Notes: generated from the sequence alone by a model not told the origin. 64,000 nt of DNA from Umbilicaria muhlenbergii (GCA_000611775.1 KK106984.1:2791506-2855505), one strand, 5' to 3'. Numbered from the stretch's first letter, positions 11,169 to 22,188 are shown. Made by a program: numbers and translations.

Positions 11169-12785
11169 TTACCACTCTGGATCGTCTTGTGTTGCAACAT
11201 CAGCGGGGTCCATATCCTCTTTGTATTCGTCGAAGTCACGCTTCTGACCGGTCGCTTGCCCGCTGATGCTTTCGGTATGTGGATATGCTGGAAGGTAAGG
11301 ACCCATTGAATAATAGGCCCCCGGCGATGCTGCCCCTGACACTTGGCTTGTGAACTGTTCTTCCTCGTTCAGAAAGTCGGCCGTCCTCTCTTCCTCCGTC
11401 ATCGGCCAGTCCGCCCAGATCTTTCTCTTCCAGTTGACATCATCAGGAATATGTATAACCGGTTCACTGAGGTTAAGGTCTCCACCCGACATTGCTGCAG
11501 TCTGATCACCCTGAACTAGACCTTCCTCTGTCTGAGATAAAGTCCAGTCTACTTCCGTGTCGGAGACGGCCCACGATGAGTCACCGCTCCCCGGTTCAGC
11601 GCCCGCACTCGAGGTGTCATCATGCTTCTCTCGGAGACCCTTGATATCATCAGTGGCAGGTATGTTAATCCGGAGAACCTTGGTATCCTCGGTGACAGGT
11701 ATATTATCAGCACTTGTCGTCTCCCCGTCGCGCGTTAGTTCTCCCGCCTGTCTCTCAGATCCTTCCCAGCGAGCGATCAACCGCCTAGGCAAAGCGTAGT
11801 TGCTAAGGTTGATTTCGGGGTTGAAGTCACGAACCTTGAGCGACTTAACATGGAAGTTGGTCTTTAGTAGGTTCATGATCAGGGGTCTCTTGACGTTCCG
11901 CTTCGTCAGTAATTGACGGCAGCGTGAGCCTGAAACAAGCTCAAGGTTTTCCACATTGTGATTATGGAGAAGCATGCTTATGCCTCTCCACCACCCACAT
12001 GCAATCACACCGGAGCTCTCAAAGTTGAGTTCGCCACCGCCGCTATGACGGTCAAGTAGCCGATCGTTGTCCTTGTTGAGAATGATAGTGTGGGGGAGTT
12101 TGTACCGGTCCCGCCCAACGTGTAGCACGACCTTTGCGAACGTTTTGATCCGCATCTCAGGCGGAGCCTGAGCCAACCGCGCCACAAAGCCACACAACTC
12201 GTAGTAGTCACGAAACACGAATGTGCTGCCATACACCAAGGAGGTTGCTTCTTGGTGCACTTGCTTACAAGTCATTCGAAGAGATAAGGCGGTACCGTGC
12301 TCGTATAGACGGTTCTTCCGTACGCCACTGTGCCATCCAATCGCGTTGTGATCTGGAGCAAATCGTCCAGATGCCTCGGCGAATACTTTTGGCGAATGGG
12401 TCAGTAGTTCGTATATTTGATTGCGGAGCTCGCCTGGTAAATCGAGGAAGCCTAGCTGGCGATTTCGTGGCGGTGAAGGTCCATGTTCGACGGGGTAAAG
12501 GTGGAATTTGCGGCGCGGACGACAGCCACCACTGATGATTGGAATCGTCATTGGAGCCATATCCTTTCCTCTTGGTTCACGTCGGACAATGGTCGGTGTG
12601 AAATCATTCCCGATATAAGTGCGTTCGACTGAAGGTTCAGAATGGTGAGTTGCCCCTTCGATAGCCTCTTGATCCTCGTTCCTGTCCACTGGCGGTATGC
12701 AATGAGCTTTGAGGTAGTAGTCCGTTATCGTCACCTTTTCCTGGTCGGAGAGACGGCTGCAAGGCTGGATGATGTGGTACTTCAT
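11169..12785 (-). CDS. F-box-like (2EXR-type) fungal protein
   Basis: Intronless, 538 residues. Around residues 115-130 it has GFLDLPGELRNQIYELL, the signature of the large fungal family with an F-box-like helix ("LPPELRNxIYEL"), followed by RMTCKQVHQEATSLVYGS, the second conserved part. Members are usually annotated as F-box or 2EXR proteins of unknown target. The C-terminal 170 residues are acidic and low in complexity (repeated ITDD/VTED-like segments), with no known domain. A role in ubiquitin-ligase adaptor function is possible but not shown. The start codon is the first ATG in frame and is not independently supported. Confidence 0.75.
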   Translation of the reverse strand: MKYHIIQPCSRLSDQEKVTITDYYLKAHCIPPVDRNEDQEAIEGATHHSEPSVERTYIGNDFTPTIVRREPRGKDMAPMTIPIISGGCRPRRKFHLYPVEHGPSPPRNRQLGFLDLPGELRNQIYELLTHSPKVFAEASGRFAPDHNAIGWHSGVRKNRLYEHGTALSLRMTCKQVHQEATSLVYGSTFVFRDYYELCGFVARLAQAPPEMRIKTFAKVVLHVGRDRYKLPHTIILNKDNDRLLDRHSGGGELNFESSGVIACGWWRGISMLLHNHNVENLELVSGSRCRQLLTKRNVKRPLIMNLLKTNFHVKSLKVRDFNPEINLSNYALPRRLIARWEGSERQAGELTRDGETTSADNIPVTEDTKVLRINIPATDDIKGLREKHDDTSSAGAEPGSGDSSWAVSDTEVDWTLSQTEEGLVQGDQTAAMSGGDLNLSEPVIHIPDDVNWKRKIWADWPMTEEERTADFLNEEEQFTSQVSGAASPGAYYSMGPYLPAYPHTESISGQATGQKRDFDEYKEDMDPADVATQDDPEW

Positions 12786-13426
12786 TTTTTCGGTACAAAC
12801 TGGGCCTTGAGTATATGATCACGTAGTGGCGTAAAGAAGTTGAGAGGAACACTTGATATCCTTAAGTAGCAGTTTCTTGTTGTATCGAGGATAGAAGTGT
12901 GTCAAGAAATAAGTAGGAGAGGGTGAAGACAGAGAAAAGAAATCAGAAGAAGACTGTGTTGTTCATCAAGTGCTGGACCCACGTCTCGTTTTAAAAAAGC
13001 GAGGTCACCCCTGTCCAAAGATATGATAGGCCGCTGGCGGTGGCCTAGATATTCGCCACTAGTACCGACGGGGAGGTGTCAGCGAATATTTGCTGGGGTA
13101 TCTGCGGCTCTCTGAGTCGAATATCATCTTGAACTTTCTTGCTAAACAATCTATCAGTCCCTGGGGCGCCTCAAAGTGGTCCTTGATCGGAACCCTGCTT
13201 TTGGTAGCTGAGGGCTTCCTCGTCACGTGCGTAGCCAGCCGGCTACTATTTGCATGAGTATCCACGTCTCATCTCGTACAAACGGTGTACAGCAGAGGGA
13301 ACAATAGTAAACATTGGCATGTTAATGTAGGCGCAATGTATACCTGCGAGGGAGACACAGTCATGACACTGAACTGATGCATTCCCAGTTCCCAATGATA
13401 TCCCGAAAAACCACGACTTCCAGCAT
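12786..13426. other. Intergenic region
   Basis: Upstream region of the F-box-like gene and 3' flank of the dioxygenase gene. A 68-codon ORF at 13059-13265 (minus) has no recognisable features. Nothing else seen. Confidence 0.55.
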
Positions 13427-14530
13427 TCAGTCAACATCGGGCACCGGTAAGCCATCGAGTATCTTAACCCTTCGGCCCAAAGCCGCAAGAGCTTCTCTCG
13501 ACTTTTCATTTCGCAAATCATTCGCCTCTTTGTCAGATACCAAAACGAAGTCGTACTTGAGTACCAGCGTTCCCGGCTTGACATCGTACCGCTTGGCCGT
13601 TGCATCATCCGCAGGTTCCAAGTCAACAAGGAGAGACTCTTTCACACCAAACACGGCGTCTGACGTCTCGTACGGGTCTCCTCGGAGATACAAGGCCCTA
13701 ACCCTCGGAGGTCAGCCGCTTGCTTGAACATGGACTGGTTGAGAAATTACGTGATTAGATGGCCATAGCCGGGTTTCTCAAACATAAAGTGCATATGGCT
13801 CGGACGGAACGGATGTCTGTGGAGCTTCTCCAAAAGCTTTCCTACCGGGCCATCGTGCGGAATGGGGTACGGCACGGGCTTGATGGCCTTGAACCAGAAA
13901 GAACCGTCCTCATTGCTCTTGATTACAACCCGCCCGTCTGGCCCGTCCCTATCCGCATACTGAACGTCATAACGGCCTGATGAATCAGTTTCCCAGATAT
14001 CAACTCTTGCGCCCTCGACGGGCTTGCCATGTGAATCTTTGATAGTACATAGTACCAGAAGTGGCTCTCCATTTTTGTCGTGTGAGATAGCCTCGCCATT
14101 CTCCTTGTGCTCTGCTTCGTGGGTATGGAATGGACCGAGGACGGATCCTTCGGTCGAATGGGGCGGCTTGGGGTGGTCGATGGAGTCAACAAGTAGGGAA
14201 AGGCCTAGGATGTCTGACAGGAGGATGAATTCCTACGAAGGATTTCCGGAATCAGCACATGCTCCAGCAGGCCCGGTGGTAAGTAACACCGACCTGCCGA
14301 ACATCAGAGCACATCTGACCGACTTCGGTCAGGAACTGTATGCTCGCCATCCATTCTCTGGAGCTCAACCGCGTTTCTCGGGCGAAGTCATGCATATGAC
14401 TGACAACTCTCTCAAGAACAAAGCCAAGGCGCGCATCCTGCCCCTGGGAATTGATCAAGACAGTGTTCTCGGTGATGTTGTCAATGGTCATGTCCTTCAT
14501 GGGAGGAACGTTGACTTTGGATGGATCCAT
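13427..14530 (-). CDS. Intradiol ring-cleavage dioxygenase (hydroxyquinol/catechol 1,2-type)
   Basis: Predicted 329-residue cytosolic non-heme Fe(III) dioxygenase that opens catechol or hydroxyquinol rings between the hydroxyls, giving cis,cis-muconate or maleylacetate. Exons 14294-14530, 13751-14232 and 13427-13697. The N-terminal dimerisation helices (TRLSSREWMASIQFLTEVGQ) precede DILGLSLLVDSIDH and SEGS-like EGSVLGPFH. The four iron ligands can be placed: Tyr in GRYDVQYAD, Tyr in KPVPYPIPHDGP, and two His in HPFRPSHMHFMF. No signal peptide, so it is the intracellular rather than the secreted fungal type. The first intron uses the unusual donor gtcggt. It is divergent from the GT25 gene, and an FAD monooxygenase lies 3 kb away. 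Confidence 0.9.
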
Positions 14531-14831
14531 GGTGATTTTTACGGCGAATTAGGAACAGCTCTACCATGAGCCTAATACTGGACGATTATGTATGTCGACA
14601 AGATCAAACACCGATGGCGTTTGCTTGAGTCCTGCAGTCAGTCCCGCTGCTGCCGACTTACTTGGCGGAAGCGCAGAAAGGTTTGACGCAAACAAAAGAT
14701 ACTTGAAAACATCATTAGCTGTTTAGCGGTACATGCGTCCAGGAGTTCACAGTGCACAAGGATGATAGATAAGCCTTTAGGTGCCTAGGCAGGTATGGAT
14801 GGTTGGATGTATGTAACGTAGATCAACGGTT

Positions 14832-14857
14832 GCTAGGTACTTGTGCTAGGTACTTGT
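14832..14857. repeat. 13-bp tandem duplication
   Basis: GCTAGGTACTTGT occurs twice in direct succession in the dioxygenase upstream region. It could be a recent slip event or a duplicated factor site. Confidence 0.7.
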
Positions 14858-15184
14858 ACGAAGGTGGGGGAGGCCACCCGAGACAGGCTGGAGTGGCTGC
14901 CACACTCCTGTGAGCGGTCACACCTTGATTGCGCCCTGGGAGCAGACTGGACGCCTCTCTCGGCTGCCGCACGTGCCTGAGCTGCGTCAAGTTAAGACGA
15001 AACGTCGTCCAACATCAAAAGAGGCAAGACGACGACAGTCCGTCTGCACTCCAGCCTCAGCCTCTCACCCTGACCCACGCATTCTTCCGCTCCTATCGCA
15101 AGCACCGCTGGTACACCCGTACTCGAACAATTCTACTGGCTTGTACGTTGTACGACCTTGAAGGGCCTGCGGTCCTCCGTCTTT

Positions 15185-15212
15185 CACATGTTTGATTCCA
15201 CATGTTTGATTC
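15185..15212. repeat. 14-bp tandem duplication
   Basis: CACATGTTTGATTC occurs twice in direct succession, each copy carrying the E-box-like CACATG. It lies in the divergent dioxygenase/GT25 promoter region. Confidence 0.7.
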
Positions 15213-15585
15213 CACAGGCTCCACTTGTCGTCCCGATCCGACAATGCATGCGTGGTGATGGGAACCGCATCCGATCCCCCTTGGCCCTCATTAATATTGA
15301 TTAAGCTTCATTGATTTGTGCTCAAAGCGCACCCCCCGGCCAACGTTATTCCAGCGGCAACAGCTAATCAAATATCAGCGTCGTCTCACTAACGACTGGC
15401 TGCGCCTCTTCAGCCGAAACAGAGCTATGCTTTGATTGCTAATTGCACCAAGTGCAGTAGATCTCATTAGTATCTCATAAGATTTCCTACTAGGGACGGA
15501 TCTTCGTAGCTGGTCCCTCCCGCTGGGACGAGGCCTCCATACCAGCGTAGACAGGCTCTAGCCCACGCGAGCCAGGCTTGCCAGG

Positions 15586-15593
15586 TTTATAAA
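15586..15593 (+). promoter_or_regulatory. TATA-like box upstream of GT25 gene
   Basis: TTTATAAA lies 230 bp upstream of the GT25 start codon and is followed by a pyrimidine-rich leader. The spacing allows a TSS near 15620 and a 5' leader of about 200 bases. This is inference from sequence only. Confidence 0.4.
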
Positions 15594-15822
15594 CAGACCC
15601 CTATCATCCCCGACAAGCTGACTGTGATTCTCGTACTCGTGTTCGTGCAGCTAACAGTCTGAAACAACTACCTTACCCATTCAACCGTCACCTTGGACGA
15701 CATAATCTAATCTACATGGCACTTCTACGTTCTTTTTGACAAGTCTCTTTTTAGCCGTCTCCCTTTGGCCACGGTGATAGTGTCGGCTCCCTTCTGGTGC
15801 CTGCAAAGAAATCACTGGCACG

Positions 15823-17111
15823 ATGCTCAGTTTCAACGCAGGCATGTTGGGCTCGATTCCTCCCAGGGTCATTGTTTTCAGCGTCGCCGCCCTCGTGTCA
15901 CTCGTCCTCATCATCAACCTCGCCCTCCGATCCCCGTCGGCAGGTATGCCCAAGGCGGCGAAATTCTGGAAGAACTCAAACCCCAAAGACATGTTCAAAC
16001 CTATCCAAAACGAGACGCTAGGGGTGTGTAGTCGTTGCTCATCACTCCACCTCCAGCCGAAAATACTGACAGGGCTCACTTTTAGTTCGAGAAGATATTC
16101 GTCGTCAACCTGCCAGAGCGCACCGACAAGCGCGATGCCTTGACACTTGCAGCTTCACTCACTGGTATCAAACTGGACTTTATTTCTGCCCTCAAGGGCG
16201 AAGATATAATCGACAAAGCTCTCCCTGTGGGTCAGGAAGAGAGAAAGATGTCGCAAAACAACATTGGTTCCTGGAGGAGTCATATGAATGCCATCAGAGC
16301 GTGAGAGACTATCCATAGCACTACCTTGTACTGCAGTTTCTGACAATCGAATCTTGGGCGGTGTAGTGTTGTGGACCAAGGTCTATCATCCGCTCTTATC
16401 CTGGAAGACGACGTTGACTGGGACATCCGGATCAAGTCTCAGCTCGTCGACTTTGCAAAAGGCGCTCGCTGGTTGATGAACAACCCAACAAACGCTCGGA
16501 CGAACTCCCCATATGGCGAAGGTTGGGATGTCTTATGGATTGGCGTATGCTCTGATGTGTTTCCCAAGGATGACGATCGCATGTTCGTCCTTCCAAACGA
16601 CCAGAGCGTTCCAGATCACATGAGCCTTAAGGCGAACAACATCGACCAACTCAAGACCTATCCCGAGCATTCGCGACTTATTCACATGGCGGGCGGCCCG
16701 ATCTGCAGCTTTGCGTACGCTGTAAACTATCGATCTGCTCAGAAACTCTTGTTCGGGGCTTCGGTTAAGGAACTGCGTGGGATCTTCGACAACGCGCTGA
16801 GTTGGTGGTGCACCGACCACTCGCAAGACGCACAATGTATCGTTGGCCAGCCGACCTATTTCTTTCACCACAGACCCGCGGGCTTGGAGAGCAAGATCAG
16901 CGACATCGGTGCCTATGGCGGGAACGGCAAGGTGAGGGAGAAGGGAGAGACGCAGAACATCCGATGGAGCGTGAGGAATTTGGTGAATCTGGAGAAGCTG
17001 CTCACGGGTAAGACGGATTATGAAGATTCATATCCGGATGGTGCTGCGGTGGTCGAACGAGCAGAAGAGGAGCCATTGTGGAACGAGACTGTTCGATGGT
17101 TCGAACGATAG
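15823..17111 (+). CDS. GT25 glycosyltransferase, type II membrane protein
   Basis: Predicted 386-residue Golgi/ER lumenal glycosyltransferase of family 25 (LPS glycosyltransferase / procollagen galactosyltransferase fold). Exons 15823-16023, 16086-16300 and 16367-17111. A single N-terminal anchor, VIVFSVAALVSLVLIINLAL, lies near residues 16-35. Family features in order: EKIFVVNLPERTDKRDAL (start of the catalytic domain), GSWRSHMNAIRAVVDQGL (the 'GC.lSH...' position) and ALILEDDVDWD, the ExDD acidic motif that binds metal and nucleotide sugar. Further on are GEGWDVLWIGVCSD and GGPICSFAYAVNYRSAQKLL. Fungal members are common but functionally uncharacterised; the substrate is unknown. Confidence 0.88.
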
Positions 17112-17637
17112 TCCTTGCGGCGGTGATACCTAGGGGTTTTAGACGGAGTTTTTGGGTTTGCTGGAGCAAGGGGCTTTGGAGTGTAGGTTGGCCATGTGCG
17201 TCGCAGAACCGCATTGTACTCTAAACATTCGAGATGTGGTAATCTCACGCTATCAATGAACAAAATATGAAACGCAGTGGCTCCATCATTGCTGTGCTGA
17301 GGCCTACCGGCCATTGGCAGGAACTTCCATGTCTCACTTCAAAAGCGCCAAATCACAATTACTGTTGCAGTAGATTGTATGGAGTACAAGGTCGAGAAAA
17401 CCCAGCTACCTTACTTTACCTGAGATTTGTGCTGTGTGCTTCTCGACACCATTCCTTGTGTGACGTAGTGGATCAGGAACGACTCGAATCCTCCGTAGAG
17501 TGCCGACCCCTCACCCTCAAACTCCAAGCTACAAAATCACGGTGCATGATGGATCCTTTCCAAACATCTTACCTTCTGTCTGCCGGGCGGAATAATTCTC
17601 TGCGAGGTCTGCGTCCACCGGACTGAGGACTTTTTGA
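17112..17637. other. Intergenic region
   Basis: 3' flank of the GT25 gene and upstream region of the monooxygenase gene. No supported feature. Confidence 0.55.
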
Positions 17638-19053
17638 ATGATGGCACAACCACCTATGAATGTCGTTGTCGTAGGTCCCCCAATCTCACTCACAATTAGA
17701 ACCCCACAACCCGTACACAGTCGTCTGAGATGTCTATCCACAAAACTACCTATATCAATCATCACACGCTTCACCGTCATCTCTCTATCCCTCGCGCACC
17801 CACGGCTCCTCTTATCCGCCACCCATGCTAACCCCCTTTCCCTTCAGGTCGGCGGCTCCCTCGGCGGCCTCTTCACAGCCACCGTCCTCAAACGCCTCTC
17901 CCACACCGCGACTATTCTCGAGCGGAACCCCTCTTCTCTTCTACAAAACCAAGGCGCCGGCGTCGTCGCCGGCGGACCCACCCAATCCTTCTTCCACAAT
18001 CACGACCGCACCAACCGGCCCATCTCCGTCACGTCCAAACTCCGACATTACCTCGATGCAGATGGAAAGGAGGTTCATCGAGAAGACACGGTGCAGAAGA
18101 TGACGAGTTGGGACTTACTATATTATCTGCTGCGGGCGAATTTCGATGGCGTGGAGAGTAAGTACTGCGACGTACCAGAGAGAACAGAAGAGGAGGGAAA
18201 GGCCGAGTACAGATACGGGTGCACGGTCACAGGACTCAAGGACATAGGCAGTAAAGGTGTAGAAGTCGAGTACCAAGACCACGACGGCAAGACCTCAACC
18301 ACAACCGCAGACATGGTCGTCGGAGCCGACGGGCCCAGCTCCACCGTCCGCAAAATTCTCCTACCGGACGTGAAACGCGAATACGCAGGCTACGTCGCCT
18401 GGCGCGGCACCGTCCCCGAGTCTTCCGCCTCCGCCGAGGCCAAAGACGCATTCGTCGAGAAATTCGCCTTCTACCACGCCCGCGGCACCCAGATCCTTGC
18501 GTACGTCATCCCTGGCGAAAACGGCGCGTTGGAGCCCGGAAAGCGATTAATCAACTGGGTCTGGTATTGCAACTACGCGGAGGGCTCGAAGGAGTTGGAG
18601 GAACTGATGACGGGCACGGATGGGAAGCGTCACCCTATAACCCTGCCGGTCGGGAAGATGCGCCCGGATATCCTAGACCAACAACGGGCGTACGCGAGGA
18701 ACATCCTCCCGCCGCAGTTTTCGGAGATTGTCTGCCATACCCAACAGCCGTTCATCCAGGCTATAACAGACGTGATCGCGCCACGGAACTCCTTTTTCGG
18801 CGGCAAGGTCTTGCTGATTGGGGATGCGGTCGCGGGCTTCCGGCCGCACACGGCGGCGAGTACGAGCCAGGCCGCGTACGATGCGCAGCTGTTGGGCGAG
18901 TGGATGAAGGGCGAAATGGGCAGGGAGGAGTGGGAGAGAAGGACGATGGAGTTTGCGAGGGATATGCAGGCGAAGGGGGTGCAGATGGGGGAGAGGAGTC
19001 AGTTTGGAATGCATCCGATGCAGCAGACTCTGCAGGGGATGGCGACGTCGTAG
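17638..19053 (+). CDS. FAD-dependent aromatic monooxygenase
   Basis: Class A flavoprotein hydroxylase (salicylate/2,6-dihydroxypyridine hydroxylase-like), 412 residues. Exons 17638-17670 and 17848-19053. The first exon encodes only MMAQPPMNVVV; removal of a 177-bp intron (donor gtaggt, acceptor ttcag) joins it to VGGSLGGLF to give the Rossmann dinucleotide motif (approx. 12-20). The second FAD motif, VVGADGPSSTVRKILLPD, and the third, VLLIGDAVAGFRPHTAAST, are both clear. Intron and exon are in one open frame, so an ungapped read hides the splice and inserts 59 residues inside the dinucleotide fold. Nearness to a ring-cleavage dioxygenase suggests aromatic catabolism, but the substrate is not predictable. 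Confidence 0.88.
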   Translation: MMAQPPMNVVVVGPPISLTIRTPQPVHSRLRCLSTKLPISIITRFTVISLSLAHPRLLLSATHANPLSLQVGGSLGGLFTATVLKRLSHTATILERNPSSLLQNQGAGVVAGGPTQSFFHNHDRTNRPISVTSKLRHYLDADGKEVHREDTVQKMTSWDLLYYLLRANFDGVESKYCDVPERTEEEGKAEYRYGCTVTGLKDIGSKGVEVEYQDHDGKTSTTTADMVVGADGPSSTVRKILLPDVKREYAGYVAWRGTVPESSASAEAKDAFVEKFAFYHARGTQILAYVIPGENGALEPGKRLINWVWYCNYAEGSKELEELMTGTDGKRHPITLPVGKMRPDILDQQRAYARNILPPQFSEIVCHTQQPFIQAITDVIAPRNSFFGGKVLLIGDAVAGFRPHTAASTSQAAYDAQLLGEWMKGEMGREEWERRTMEFARDMQAKGVQMGERSQFGMHPMQQTLQGMATS

Positions 19054-19513
19054 GGGCTGGGTTGAAGCGGTTGGGGGGTTGAAGGGTTGATGTTTGGGTC
19101 TCTTCTGGACAGGATGATAATAGGGCATTAAAAAGGCTGGCAACGGTTGGCTGAGAGTGAGACTTGGCGCTTTCTGGGTGACCCTCGAGATCTTATTTCT
19201 TTCACGGAGGAGCACTGGAGATTGCGCAAACAGGGTTTGGAGCAGGCCGGACGCTGAGGGTTTCAGGGCCTGCGACTCGTGACACTCAGAAGTGGTGATG
19301 ATGTTTCTACCTGAGGGTGTTCCGGGGATCTCCTCTGAATATTATGACATGTCATCCTTTGTAAGCGCTGGCAAGTAAGATTGGCACTTGTGGTGCCCTA
19401 CGAATACATGACTAGAGTATCAAAGATCAATGGAAACATGCATATGCCGTCTCAGCGGATCTTGTATTTGGAATAATTTAGGAAACAGGTAGCGCCGTCT
19501 GCTCCCATGAGCT
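19054..19513. other. Intergenic, convergent 3' flanks
   Basis: Lies between the 3' ends of the monooxygenase (plus) and the lectin-like gene (minus). No feature is supported. Confidence 0.55.
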
Positions 19514-21118
19514 TTAAGGTGGCGTAAGCGCGAACTGCGTGATATCGCTCCCGTTTGTCTGATAAAGCACATAGGTCGTCGCCGTATTATTTGAGTTCGG
19601 CGTGTATACCGCCACCCGCGAGTCCGGGATACCAGTAACGAAGCCACTCTGCGCTTGAGAGGCTGCCATAGTCGAGGACTCTGAATTTTGATTGAGTCCC
19701 ATCAAAGTGAAAGTGTCATTGGTGAGCTGAAAAAAGCCGATGCCCTGTGGACCATTGACGGCTACAGAGGAGTTTGAGCGGATGTCTCCGCCAACGCCGG
19801 GACCTGTTCGTAGAAGTCAGATTTTTGTTCCAATTATTGATCCGTTTGATGCTGATAAACATACCCTTGTTCCAGACACCTACTGGATGCTGCGTGCTGT
19901 TAACAGTGGTATTGAAGTCTTTCCACCACATTTGTACAGTTCCAACTGAGTTGAGCAGATAAACATATGTGAGGCTGCCCACAGAGGTAGCCCAGATTCC
20001 CGCGTTGCCATTCGAGTCCGGAAAGATGAAACCTTCAGTCCATAGATTGTCGTCCGCTTCCCATGCATGTACATGCACAAGGTTATCTGCGGCCCCATAG
20101 AAGACTTTTATGCCGCCGGTGCTAATACCAACGGGAGGTGTATTCGAGAACCAGGTGCCGTAAATTGCGAAGAGCCCTGTACTCATGGTATCAGGGATTT
20201 GGATTTTAGAATCGGCAAGGATCCCATCTTCCCAGGTATCACTGGTATTTCTTCGGATTGTATCTCGTAATATGTTCGATGAGTCGACGTAGAAGACTTG
20301 CCACTGTTGACTTCCAATTAGTACAAGTCTTTCGAGGTGACTCTTTTTTGGTAGGTGCTACTGACAAGTTCAGCGTCGCAACAACTGCCTACGTAGTAGG
20401 AGACGCTTCCTATCGGTGTTCCATTCCTGGCCCCCGAGGGAACGAGGAGATCCTGTGTCTGGTCATAAGGCGCCCAAACATCGTTCACCAGCCGTGAAGC
20501 CCTAATGGAGCCTGCAGAATGTTGATAAAATAACACAACATGAAGAGGAAAAAGAAGACTGTAGATCACACTAAGCCCTGTACCATTATAGGTGTCTGAT
20601 GTGGAAATCGAAACGTTGGTGCTGCTGGTGGAAGAGCTTGATGATGTGGTTGAAACGTTAGTGCTGCTGATGGAAGGGTTTGGAGATGCACTTGAAATGT
20701 TGATGCTGCTAGTGGAAGAGTTTGACGATGTCACTGAAATGTTGGTACTGCTGGCAGATGAGGTTGATGATGCAGCTGATGTGTTTGCGACACTTCTGTG
20801 TTCTTTGACTTCCAATACCGCCACCATCACTGCAATGATGACAATACTCCCAAGGATAGCCACCGCAACACAGATTTGCTTCCGGAATCGCTTGAGCAGC
20901 GGGAGACTAGTTTCAGGGTTCACTAGCTCGTGTCTCTGCCCTCCCTGTGCATATCCACTTATGTAGACTTCTTTTTCCTCCGCGCATTCCACCACTTGTG
21001 GATCCTGGCTGTTGTACGGGTCTTCGAGGGGTACTGGCTGTTTCGTAGAGAAAGCCTCTGGGATGACTTCTGGCCCATCGTCGTATCGTATCTCCGGGTT
21101 TGCAGAGTGATTCTCCAT
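19514..21118 (-). CDS. Membrane-anchored lectin-like beta-propeller protein, copy 1
   Basis: Predicted 493-residue type II membrane protein. Exons 20366-21118, 19865-20303 and 19514-19803. Order: acidic cytosolic tail (1-80), membrane segment ICVAVAILGSIVIIAVMVAVL (about 82-102), Ser/Thr/Asn-rich stalk (about 108-165) with 14-residue repeats, then an extracellular domain resembling the fungal fucose-specific lectin six-bladed propeller. Blade-like motifs are WQVFYVDSSNILRD, NTSDTWEDGILADS, LVHVHAWEADDNLWTEGF and TVQMWWKDFN. Many NxS/T sites suggest heavy N-glycosylation. It is a paralogue of the gene at 30809-32520, with the same domain order, matching intron positions in the propeller and an equal middle exon of 439 bp. 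Sugar specificity and function are unknown. Confidence 0.82.
20613..20780 (-). repeat. 42-bp imperfect tandem repeats coding for the stalk
   Basis: Four consecutive 42-bp units encode 14-residue Ser/Thr/Asn repeats (SSTSSTNVS-like) of the stalk of the lectin-like protein. Length keeps frame, so unit number could vary between strains and change stalk length. Confidence 0.75.
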
Positions 21119-22188
21119 ATAGTAGGTAATCTCGGGTCAGCCAAGGAACTCATAGAGGCCCCCACAGTAGGTTTTGCATTTAATTAAAAGTCGCTATTGC
21201 AGATTCGTAATGAATGACTGTGCAGTAGGTCCTAGAAGAATTGAAAAGCAGGACGCAAAGAGAAAGGGAAGGAGGCAGTTGAAAACTGTGCTGAAGATGC
21301 TCGTGGATGCATTGCCGCGTCCTTAACCTCCTGCAATACAAAATCATCGCGTGAGATGTTTGAAATAGGTGGAACGTAAGACACATCGGCGACGAATGCT
21401 TTTGCGAGTTACTCTATGGCCAGCTGTGCACTTCAGCCCAGATTTCATGGTGTTGCTGAAACTAATTGTTATCAGCACCTTGTCAATAACGAGTGGTATC
21501 GCCCTTCCTGCATCTTAAAACTGCGAGCGAATTCTGTACACGGTATGCAGCGCCGTGTGATGTGAGCTCCTCAGCCTAAAGTACTGCATATCTGGGGGGA
21601 AAAAGCTTCCAGCACGTCTAATTAGGGAGATGGAGTGCAGAAGTTGTAGGACTGGGTCACATGAGACTTGGGTCCTGTGATCCCATCTATAAGACAGCCA
21701 TGGGCTGCGTAAACTAGACAAAACGTTGTACAATAAGGTCATCACAGCTCGTGCTGAGCATTACTGCTGCCGTAGGCGCGTCTTGGTGAACTCGGTGTGC
21801 TCTCAAAAGTGGTTCCTGCAGTCACTGAATCACTGTCGTGATTATTGCGGCCTCAGGCTTTGCTAAGGTAGTGCCCATAACCTAAACTTGACTAAGGTAG
21901 TGACTACCTTACCGTACCTTGGCTTACATACTCGAGATAAGGTACCGTTGGTAAGATACATGTAACTTTCGAGCCCCGCCGTGCCCGCATACCCAGCCTC
22001 CGAAATTGGCATCATGGGAAAGTACAAGCACATGTTCATTGATGTTCCATTGCTGCCTGCCGGCGAGTTGATGTTTGTATATTTTTGTACTGCCTAACTC
22101 TTAGCTGACAGTCTTCTCCATGTACAGTTATAATTGAAGGAGAAACAGCCCAGCAAGAGCTGCTTTTCCCCTGTTATCTACAAACAAG
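21119..22188. other. Intergenic, divergent promoter region
   Basis: About 1.1 kb between the divergent lectin-like gene and osh1. It contains a 19-bp near-palindrome at 21893-21911. No coding region is supported. Confidence 0.55.
21893..21911. repeat. 19-bp palindrome upstream of osh1
   Basis: TAAGGTAGT and ACTACCTTA are exact inverted copies around a central G. A partial copy, TAAGGTAGTG, lies about 30 bp upstream. It might be a dimeric factor binding site in the osh1 promoter. Confidence 0.6.

Larger units (their letters stand above)
14531..15822. other. Intergenic, divergent promoter region
   Basis: About 1.3 kb between the divergent dioxygenase and GT25 genes. It contains two short tandem duplications (14832-14857 and 15185-15212) and a TATA-like box at 15586, listed separately. 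No coding region is supported. Confidence 0.55.
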
